This document shows, in pieces, positions 8,364 to 14,652 of a stretch of 64,000 nucleotides of DNA. The stretch is from Salarchaeum japonicum (GTDB lineage: Archaea > Halobacteriota > Halobacteria > Halobacteriales > Halobacteriaceae). The position numbers were made by a program, and so were the translations under genes. The notes below the pieces were generated by a model. That model worked only from the letters and a program-made list of their open reading frames with translations. It searched no databases and was not told where the DNA came from. The stretch spans positions 1,989,564 through 2,053,563 of the forward strand of contig NZ_CP085324.1 in assembly GCF_020614395.1 (NCBI RefSeq), written 5' to 3'. Every line of letters starts with the position of its first letter. The stretch's first letter is position 1.

Positions 8364-8756
8364 ATGCTGTTCGACCAGCGGGTACGCACGGAACTCCACG
8401 ACGCGGGCGTGGACCCGGCGACCCTCCGCGAGATAGAAGAACGGGTGGCGGCGGACGCCCGGGAGACGGCGGAGCGCGTCGCGGCCTTCTTCGACGCCCA
8501 CGACACCGTCTACTCCGACATGGAGCTGACGCACAGTTCGAGCGAGCACCCCGAGCACGCCGTCGAGTACGCCGACCTGTTCACGCACAGCGAGGACGTG
8601 CGCGGGTTCCTGCGGTTCGACACGTGGGGCGCGTACGTGGAGAACGCGCGCGTCCTCGACGCCGAGGACGGCCGGGCGACGTTCGTGGAACTCGAACTCG
8701 GCCAGACGGTGCACGACCGGGTGCGGTTCGCGCCGGCGCGCGAGAGGCTGGAATGA
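8364..8756 (+). CDS. Haloarchaeal conserved protein (DUF7532-like)
   Basis: This is a 130-residue soluble acidic protein of unknown function. The N-terminal half is helical (ELHDAGVDPATLREIEERV) and the C-terminal half contains FLRFDTWGAYVENARVL followed by strand-like segments. I associate it weakly with DUF7532. The ATG at 8364 has an ATTTTAG box about 28 bases upstream. Its stop overlaps the start codon of the FAU-1 gene (ATGA), so the two are very probably co-transcribed and translationally coupled, which hints at a role near RNA metabolism. Confidence 0.75.
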   Translation: MLFDQRVRTELHDAGVDPATLREIEERVAADARETAERVAAFFDAHDTVYSDMELTHSSSEHPEHAVEYADLFTHSEDVRGFLRFDTWGAYVENARVLDAEDGRATFVELELGQTVHDRVRFAPARERLE

Positions 8757-10147
8757 CGGTCTCGGTTCGCGGCATCTACGCCACGGCGCTCACGGAACTC
8801 CTCGCGGACGTCGGCGTCACGAACCCCTCCGGCCCGATTCGGGAGCGCTTCGACCGCGAGTTCGCGGCGGGGCCGGCGGCGGCGCACGTCGCCACGACGA
8901 GCGACCGCCAGGGCGTCGGCGTCACCGGCGACCCGGACACCGTCGATTCGGTCGTCGCGCGCCTCCGCGAGGTCGGAACCGACACCTTCCGGTATCGGGA
9001 CGGCGCGCCCCGCGGCGCGGTGTTCGAGGGGTACGTCGCGGAGACCCGGGGCGGCGGCGCGGTCGTCGACCTCGGCGACACCGAGGGCTACCTGCCGTTC
9101 GAGGACTCCCGGGAGTACGTCGATGAGGGCGACACGGTGCGCGTGCAGGTGGTGACGCCGAAGCCGCCGTGGGCGTCGCGGCGGCCGCGGCTCTCGACCG
9201 AACTGTGGGCGTTCGGGGACGCGGCGGCGCTCGTCCGGGGGCGGGACGCGCTCGTCGCGGACACCCCGAGCGGCGCGCCCGAACTCGCGCGCACGACCGA
9301 AATCCTCCCGCCCGAGGTACCCGACGGCTGGGCGGTCGAGTGGGGGGACGCGGCGACAGACCTGTCGATGGACGCGCTCGGGGACGCGCTCGCGGCGGCC
9401 GTCGAGTCGGCGGCGTCGCTGGAGGATTCGCTTGGCGGCGTGGACATCGACGACGTGCCCGCGCGGGTGGCCGCGCCGGACGCGACGACCTGGGTGTGGT
9501 TCGGCGGGGACGCGCGGCGCGCGCTCGACGACGTGCGGCGGAACGTGACCGACACCATCGTCGGCCACCACCGCATCAAGGCGGGGAGTTCGGCGGCGAG
9601 CACGGCCGTGGACTTCGCGGAGTCGCTCGGCGCGCTCCCGGAGGAGTTCCCGTTCGCGGCGGTGAGCGAGCAGTTCGGGCCGGCGGCGGGCGACCGCGTC
9701 GCAATCGAGCACGGGAAGCCCGACGGCCGCCTCATCACGCTCGGTCGCGGCGATATCACGGACTGCGACCCGGACGCGGGCCGCATCACCGTGGAGCGCG
9801 AGATGACTGCGGGCGGAACCTACGACGCGCTCGGCGTCGAGCGCCAGGAGGGCGACGTGGCGGTCACGCGCTTCCAGGAGGGCCGGTGGTGGTACCCGAC
9901 GGTGTACCGGGGCGAGGACGGCACCCGCCGCGGGACGTACATCAACGTGAACACGCCGCTCGAACTCTTTCCGTCGGGCGTCCGGTACGTCGACCTCCAC
10001 CTCGACGTGGTGAAGCACGCGGACGGCACTGTCGAGCAGGTGGACATGGACGAACTCCGGGCGTGCGTCGCTGACGGCCTCGTCACGGACGAGTTGGCGG
10101 AGAAAGCGGCGGGCGTCGCCGACCGCATCGAGGACGCGTTCAGCTAG
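8753..10147 (+). CDS. FAU-1-like RNA-binding protein (RNase E/G-related, DUF402 domain)
   Basis: This 464-residue protein resembles archaeal FAU-1, an AU-rich RNA-binding protein reported to have RNase E/G-like processing activity on rRNA precursors. A region with the look of an S1-type OB fold is visible near residues 85-125 (GAVFEGYVAE, VVDLGDTEGYLPF, GDTVRVQV). The central part contains GHHRIKAG, and the C-terminal third resembles a DUF402 domain (GGTYDALG, FQEGRWWYPTVYR, YINVNTPLELFP, RYVDLHLDVV). It starts inside the stop codon of the upstream gene. Activity is inferred from the family. Confidence 0.85.
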   Translation: MTVSVRGIYATALTELLADVGVTNPSGPIRERFDREFAAGPAAAHVATTSDRQGVGVTGDPDTVDSVVARLREVGTDTFRYRDGAPRGAVFEGYVAETRGGGAVVDLGDTEGYLPFEDSREYVDEGDTVRVQVVTPKPPWASRRPRLSTELWAFGDAAALVRGRDALVADTPSGAPELARTTEILPPEVPDGWAVEWGDAATDLSMDALGDALAAAVESAASLEDSLGGVDIDDVPARVAAPDATTWVWFGGDARRALDDVRRNVTDTIVGHHRIKAGSSAASTAVDFAESLGALPEEFPFAAVSEQFGPAAGDRVAIEHGKPDGRLITLGRGDITDCDPDAGRITVEREMTAGGTYDALGVERQEGDVAVTRFQEGRWWYPTVYRGEDGTRRGTYINVNTPLELFPSGVRYVDLHLDVVKHADGTVEQVDMDELRACVADGLVTDELAEKAAGVADRIEDAFS

Positions 10148-10508
10148 ACTGGAGGGTCTGCTGGCACTTCACGACGAATCCCGCGAGGTTCTTCGCGATG
10201 TCCACCTCGAACGCGAGCACGACGCCGCTCCGCGCGCCCTCGCGGAGGTGGATGAGAACGCCGTTCTCGTACAGTTCGACGCTCGCGCGCACGTCGCCGA
10301 ACGGGCTGTCCTGCTCCCGCAGGGATTTGTGGTCGCGCGCGCGGTCAACGATGGCCTGATTGCGCTCTCTGAGCCGCTGGTCGGGGAGGTCGTCGCGGCG
10401 GTAGATGACCTCCCAGCCGAAGGACGTGTAGCGGACGCCGGTGCGGAAGTACTCGCCGGCCTCGGCGTTCACGAGGCGGACGAGTCGGGCGTGGCGGTCG
10501 CTCGCCAT
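10140..10508 (-). CDS. Conserved haloarchaeal protein of unknown function
   Basis: This is a 122-residue soluble protein with a mixed alpha/beta pattern: an N-terminal helix (RLVRLVNAEAGEYFRTGV), a basic central region (RRDDLPDQRLRERN), and C-terminal strands (ASVELYENGVLIHL, SGVVLAFEVDIAKNLAGFV). I recognise it as a type commonly seen in haloarchaea but cannot name a function. It is one codon away from the NifU-domain gene upstream, so the two likely form an operon. Its 3' end overlaps the FAU-1 gene tail convergently. Confidence 0.7.
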   Translation of the reverse strand: MASDRHARLVRLVNAEAGEYFRTGVRYTSFGWEVIYRRDDLPDQRLRERNQAIVDRARDHKSLREQDSPFGDVRASVELYENGVLIHLREGARSGVVLAFEVDIAKNLAGFVVKCQQTLQSS

Positions 10509-10889
10509 CTAGAAGTGGCTCTGGTGGTTTGCGTCGCCCGGCCCGCCCTCGCCGCGGCCGCCGCGTCCGCCCTCGTTCCGGTCGATTCCCATGACGGACT
10601 CGGCCTGCTCCGTCCCCCAGTTGTCCGAGCCGTCGCTCGCGAACCGCACGGTCACGTCGGTGACTTGCGGGAACTCCTTCGCGAGTTCGGTCTTGATTCG
10701 CTGGGCCGTCCGCGGGCTGATGCCACAGCCGCTGCAGGTGCCGCCGAGTTCGACGACGACCGCTCCCGTCTCCGGGTCGGCCTCCCTGACGGCGCTCGTC
10801 CCGCCGTGCATCTTGATGATGGGCATCTGGGCCGTGAGCCAGGTCTCCACCTCGTCGTGGAGGCTGGCGTCGGTCGCGGCATCACTCAT
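10509..10889 (-). CDS. NifU C-terminal domain protein (Fe-S scaffold type)
   Basis: This 126-residue protein has a NifU/Nfu C-terminal domain, which carries a transient [4Fe-4S] cluster and passes it to target proteins. The metal motif is CSGCGISP near residues 52-59, inside the expected context (VVVELGGTCSGC, then RTAQRIKTELAKEFPQV). The domain is followed by a Gly/Arg-rich, low-complexity tail of about 40 residues ending HQSHF, which is unusual and probably disordered. The start is the ATG at 10887-10889. The stop is immediately followed by the start of the downstream unknown gene. Confidence 0.88.
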   Translation of the reverse strand: MSDAATDASLHDEVETWLTAQMPIIKMHGGTSAVREADPETGAVVVELGGTCSGCGISPRTAQRIKTELAKEFPQVTDVTVRFASDGSDNWGTEQAESVMGIDRNEGGRGGRGEGGPGDANHQSHF

Positions 10890-10915
10890 TACGTCCTAGC
10901 TGGGCGTCGAGACTC

Positions 10916-12340
10916 CTAACTGTTCGGTTCGTCCCCGAGCCACCGCGCCACGCCAACTGCGCCCGCGACGCCCGCGAGACCGGCGAGCGTCCCGAACCCG
11001 GGCGTACTCCCCGACGACGTTGACTCCGTCGTTCGCGTCGTTGTCGGCGTCCGCGTGGCCGTCTCGGCGGTGGTCGCGGTCGTCGCGTTCGCGGTGGTCG
11101 TGGTCGCGGTGAGCGACGGCGCGTCCGGCTGGTAGCCGGCGTGGTCGGGGAACGCGTAGAGCGCGCCCCGGGTGTCGGCGGGAACGCCGGCGTAACTGCT
11201 CGCGACGAAGCAGTCCGCCGCCGCGCGCGCCGTCCAGAACGCGGCCTCCGCGGGCTGACGCCACCACGCGAGTTCGTAGGGATTCTCGGGGTCGCGCACG
11301 TCGAACAGTTTCACGCCGCCCTGGTACCACGACGTGTAGAGGCGGTCGCCCGCGAGTTCGAAGTTGTGGCTGGTCGTCCACGTCCCGTCGAGGCCGGGGT
11401 CGGCGGTCTCGGGCGCGGGGATGTGGGAGAGTTCGCGCGGGCTGGCGGGGTCGGTGATGTCGTAGAGCGTGATGCCGCCCGGCCCGCCCGCGCTGTCGTT
11501 CTCGGGCGTGGCGTCCCAGGCTTCGCTGTTGACGGCGAGGACGCTGGCGTCGTCGTTCGGCGCGGCGTAGTGGTGGTTCCCGGGGAGTTCGTACCCCTGG
11601 CTCGTCGGCGCGTCCGCGAGGTCGGCGGGGTCGTGCGGCGCGAGGTGCGACAGCACGGCCGGGTTCGCGGGGTCGGACACGTCGAGCAGCCACGTGCCGG
11701 CGTCCCAGTGCGCGACGTACGCGACCTCGTCCTGGACGTACACGTCGTGACACGACCAGAGGAAGCCGGGCACGTCGAGCCACGCCGGGTTCTCGTCCGC
11801 CGCCCCCCAGCGCGCGACCTCCCGCGGCGTCCCGGACACGTCTATGATGGCGAGTTCGCGGCGGTCGCTCCCGTTCGCGGTGAGGTACGCGTGCGAGTCC
11901 GTGAGGAAGCAGTTGTGTATCGGGTAGTCGGTCTCGTAGACGGATTCCAGAATCGGGTTCGCGGGGTCGCGCACGTCGTAGAGGAGGAGCGCGCGCGGAC
12001 TCCCCGCGTTCGCGGGGCCGACGACGGCGAGCCGCGACCCCCGAACCGCCACGTCGTGAATCCCGGTGAGCGGGCCGTTCTCGTGGTCGGCGAGGAGGTC
12101 GCGGCGCTCTGCGAGCACCGTGAGGTCGGCCGGGTCGCTCGCGTCCACGACCGCGAACCCGGTCGTGGCGGCGACGAACACCGTGGTTCCGTCCGACCCC
12201 ACGACCGCCTCCGTCGCGCCCTCGATAGCGACGCTGTCACGGGGTTCGTACGGCTCCGGATGCGCGCTCGCTCGCCCCGCAAGCGGGAGGGCGAACGCCG
12301 CGCCACCCGCCTTGAGCGCGGCGCGCCGGGAGAACTCCAT
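10916..12340 (-). CDS. Tat-exported LVIVD beta-propeller protein with PGF-CTERM-like tail
   Basis: This 474-residue secreted protein begins with a Tat signal (SRRAALKAGG at residues 4-13, then a hydrophobic run to about residue 26). The mature part contains at least six LVIVD-type blades, each marked by a D-V-x-D-P-A-N-P-like turn, consistent with a seven-bladed propeller. A Thr-rich stalk (about 405-440) precedes a C-terminal STPGFGTLAGLAGVAG helix and a short charged end, which fits a PGF-CTERM sorting signal. Archaeosortase A, encoded at 59377-60255, would be the processing enzyme. The protein probably ends up lipid-anchored on the cell surface. Its ligand is unknown. Confidence 0.82.
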   Translation of the reverse strand: MEFSRRAALKAGGAAFALPLAGRASAHPEPYEPRDSVAIEGATEAVVGSDGTTVFVAATTGFAVVDASDPADLTVLAERRDLLADHENGPLTGIHDVAVRGSRLAVVGPANAGSPRALLLYDVRDPANPILESVYETDYPIHNCFLTDSHAYLTANGSDRRELAIIDVSGTPREVARWGAADENPAWLDVPGFLWSCHDVYVQDEVAYVAHWDAGTWLLDVSDPANPAVLSHLAPHDPADLADAPTSQGYELPGNHHYAAPNDDASVLAVNSEAWDATPENDSAGGPGGITLYDITDPASPRELSHIPAPETADPGLDGTWTTSHNFELAGDRLYTSWYQGGVKLFDVRDPENPYELAWWRQPAEAAFWTARAAADCFVASSYAGVPADTRGALYAFPDHAGYQPDAPSLTATTTTANATTATTAETATRTPTTTRTTESTSSGSTPGFGTLAGLAGVAGAVGVARWLGDEPNS

Positions 12341-12417
12341 ACCGCGAGTTCGCCCACCGCGGAGAAAAACGTGGCGTCCGTCGGAACGCTCTCGTCGCTG
12401 GCGGTCGAGGGGTCGGT

Positions 12418-13158
12418 ATGCTCTCTCCAGACCTCGACGGTCGGACGGCGCTCGTGACGGGAAGCGCGGCTGGCCTCGGGCGGGCGTTCGCGCTCGCGCT
12501 CGCGCGGAACGGCGCGGACGTGGCCGTGCACTATCATTCGAGCGAGGCCGCGGCGTACGCGACCGCCGAAGAAGCCCGGGAGGCGGGCGGCGGGGACGCG
12601 GTGGTCGTGCAGGGCGACGTGACGCACCCCGATTCGGTGGACGACCTCTTCGGCGAAATCGAGGCCGAACTCGGGTCGGTGGACGTGCTCGTGAACAACG
12701 TCGGGAACTTCGCGCCGAAACACTGGACGGACATCGAGTACGACGAGTGGGTGAACGTCCTCCACACGAACCTCACCGCGACCTACCTCACGTCGAAGCG
12801 CGCGCTCCCCGGGATGCGCGAGCAGGAGTGGGGGCGCGTCGTGAACGTCGGGTACGCGTCCGGCGAGAAGGGACTCGTCAGCCCGAAGAACTTCCCGTAC
12901 TTCGCCGCGAAAACGGGCGTCCTGATGTTCACGCGGATGCTCGCCGCCGACACCCAGTCTGACGGCATCACCGCGAACGCCGTCTCGCCCTACGTCGTCG
13001 AGAACTCCGACGAGTTCCCGGACGACCTCCCCAGGGGCCGCCCCGCCGACTACCGCGACGTGACGCAGGCGCTCCTGTTCTTCTGCGACGAGAACTCCGA
13101 CTACATCAGCGGGGAAAATATCGAAATCGACGGCGGCTGGCTTCCAGAAGACGTCTAA
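12418..13158 (+). CDS. SDR family oxidoreductase (FabG-like)
   Basis: This 246-residue classical short-chain dehydrogenase has the cofactor motif TGSAAGLG near residues 15-22, the NNVG motif near residue 92, and the catalytic YFAAK (YxxxK). It ends with the typical SGENIEIDGGW segment. The protein would reduce or oxidise a carbonyl/hydroxyl substrate with NAD(P); the substrate is not predictable. About 60 bases after its stop a short second copy of its 3' end appears, separated by a hairpin, suggesting a past tandem duplication or gene exchange. Confidence 0.88.
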   Translation: MLSPDLDGRTALVTGSAAGLGRAFALALARNGADVAVHYHSSEAAAYATAEEAREAGGGDAVVVQGDVTHPDSVDDLFGEIEAELGSVDVLVNNVGNFAPKHWTDIEYDEWVNVLHTNLTATYLTSKRALPGMREQEWGRVVNVGYASGEKGLVSPKNFPYFAAKTGVLMFTRMLAADTQSDGITANAVSPYVVENSDEFPDDLPRGRPADYRDVTQALLFFCDENSDYISGENIEIDGGWLPEDV

Positions 13159-13176
13159 CCCACGTTTTGGTGGAGA

Positions 13177-13208
13177 TTTTGCGGCCGAACGCACGTGAGG
13201 CCGCAAAA
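13177..13208. repeat. Perfect 10-bp inverted repeat (hairpin)
   Basis: The arms TTTTGCGGCC (13177-13186) and GGCCGCAAAA (13199-13208) are perfectly complementary around a 12-base loop. With U-run-like ends in both directions it could act as a bidirectional transcription terminator for the SDR gene. It also separates the two copies of the SDR 3' end. Confidence 0.7.
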
Positions 13209-13219
13209 GGTCCGTGTAG

Positions 13220-13261
13220 AACATCGAAATCGACGGCGGCTGGCTCCCCGAAAACGTCTAG
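13220..13261 (+). pseudogene. Fragment duplicating the 3' end of the upstream SDR gene
   Basis: This 42-base stretch encodes NIEIDGGWLPENV and a stop, nearly the same as the last 13 codons of the SDR gene at 12418-13158 (NIEIDGGWLPEDV). A 23-base run at 13223-13245 is identical to 13120-13142, and similarity continues for roughly 20 bases past the stop (GTTTCGGTGG against GTTTTGGTGG). No start or upstream coding sequence remains. It looks like the leftover of a tandem paralogue or of a recombination event that replaced the gene body. Confidence 0.7.
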
Positions 13262-13324
13262 CGGGGTTTCGGTGGCGGTTGAGTGAGCGCGAACGTTTTT
13301 GAGGGAGTGGGGGGACAAGCGGGT

Positions 13325-13798
13325 ATGCACGAGCGCGCAGTCGAGTTCGCGGGACGCGTGGAGTCCGAGTACGGGTTTCGGCCCGAGGTGGAGGAGTTCC
13401 CGGAGGGGACGAAGACGGCGGCGGACGCGGCCGACGCCCTGGGGTGTGCGGTGGCGCAGATAGCGTCGAGCATCGTCCTGGTGGCGGACGGCGAGGCGGT
13501 GGTTGTGGTGACGAGCGGCGCGAACCGCGTGGACACCGCGGCGGTCGCGGCGCTCGCGGGCGCGGAGTCGGCGCGGATGGCGGACGCGGACGAGGTGAAA
13601 GCGGCGACGGGGTACAGCATCGGCGGCGTGCCGCCGGTGTGTCACGACGGGAGTCCGCGCGTGCTGTTCGACGAGACCCTCCTGGAGCACGAGCGGGTGT
13701 GGGCGGCGGCGGGAACGCCGGAGGCGGTGTGGCCGAGCGACCCCGACGAACTCGCGGAGCTGGCGGACGCCGAGGTCGCGGACGTGGCGGAGAAGTGA
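13325..13798 (+). CDS. YbaK/EbsC family aminoacyl-tRNA deacylase
   Basis: This 157-residue protein belongs to the YbaK/ProX editing-domain family, which hydrolyses mischarged aminoacyl-tRNAs such as Cys- or Ala-tRNA(Pro). Family features include [23 protein letters not shown] near residues 40-62 (the K-S/I-S-type pocket) and the loop YSIGGVPPVCH near residues 97-107 (GGVPP motif). The ATG at 13325 lies about 30 bases after a GTTTTT box. An upstream in-frame start at 13283 is less likely because the conserved fold begins after 13325. Confidence 0.85.
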   Translation: MHERAVEFAGRVESEYGFRPEVEEFPEGTKTAADAADALGCAVAQIASSIVLVADGEAVVVVTSGANRVDTAAVAALAGAESARMADADEVKAATGYSIGGVPPVCHDGSPRVLFDETLLEHERVWAAAGTPEAVWPSDPDELAELADAEVADVAEK

Positions 13799-13856
13799 GT
13801 TCGTTTTCGCCGACCGAGCGGGTCGGAGACCCCGGAAGGTCGGCGATTCACTCGCA

Positions 13857-13963
13857 CGACCGGAGGAAGTGCGAGGCCGACGACGGAGGGGAGTGCGAAG
13901 CACGAACCGACGGAGGAGCGCTTTTCGTGCAGGTTTTACCGAGCGAGGCCAGCGCTGCTGGCC
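13857..13963. repeat. Imperfect direct repeats plus hairpin between convergent genes
   Basis: Three degenerate copies of CGACGGAGG-AGTGCGA lie at about 13857-13875, 13881-13899 and 13908-13921, followed by a hairpin with arms GGCCAGC (13947-13953) and GCTGGCC (13957-13963) around a 3-base loop. The stretch lies between two convergent genes, so a role in termination is the simplest reading. It resembles the low-complexity spacers common in haloarchaeal genomes. Confidence 0.5.
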
Positions 13964-13985
13964 GGAGCGCAGCGTAAAACGTGCG

Positions 13986-14558
13986 TCAGTTGTTTTCGAG
14001 GGCGTCGAGGATGCAGGCGGCGGCGAGCACGGCCTCCTTGGGCACGTCGCTCGCGTCGTCGATGGTGACGGTGTAGGTGTCCTTGAGGGAGAACTGGCCC
14101 TCGATGTCGCCGACGTGGTCGCCCTGGGGGTCGCGTATCTCGTACTTGTTCGGGATGAGGTTCGCAGCGCCGACGAGGTGGCGGAGCACCTGGAGGACTT
14201 TGTTCTTCGAGGTGATGGTGGCGAGAGCTTCGCCGGTGTCGGGGTCTCGAACCGTCCAGTTCTCCATGAACCACGACCAGTCTTCGTCCAGCACGACGAC
14301 CGGTTCGCCGGTGCCGGCGTCGGTGATGGTGTAGTTCCCGGCGATGTCCATGATGCCGCCGGCTTTCACGGTGAAGGCGTCCTGGTCGTCGCCGGTGACG
14401 AACGGGAACTCCTCCTTGAGTTTGAACATCTTCTGTTTCCCGCGGAGGACGACGTTCCCGGCGTCGTCGCGGACGGTGTACTTGTTCCGGACGAGGGACT
14501 GTTTGACCTCGTAGCGGTCGCCTGTGAGGTCGAGGGTGGAGATGTCGTAGTCGTTCAC
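13986..14558 (-). CDS. LURP-one-related / YxjI family protein
   Basis: This 190-residue soluble protein shows the repeated beta-strand pattern of the LURP-one/YxjI (phospholipid scramblase-like tubby) fold: YEVKQSLVRNKYTVRDDAGNV at the N terminus, WTVRDPDTGEALATITSK in the middle and YEIRDPQGDHVGDIEGQF near the C terminus, ending with a hydrophobic helix (AVLAAACILDAL). The biological role in archaea is unknown. The start codon is a GTG at 14556-14558; no better ATG gives the full fold. It is divergent from uvrA with about 95 bases between starts. Confidence 0.8.
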   Translation of the reverse strand: MNDYDISTLDLTGDRYEVKQSLVRNKYTVRDDAGNVVLRGKQKMFKLKEEFPFVTGDDQDAFTVKAGGIMDIAGNYTITDAGTGEPVVVLDEDWSWFMENWTVRDPDTGEALATITSKNKVLQVLRHLVGAANLIPNKYEIRDPQGDHVGDIEGQFSLKDTYTVTIDDASDVPKEAVLAAACILDALENN

Positions 14559-14652
14559 ACCGGGAGGTCACCGTCGGACGGGAAAAGCCTCGTGGTGGGC
14601 GGGGGCCGGCACCGAGGGGTTTTCGTTCGTCCGCGCGTAATAACGGTAACTA

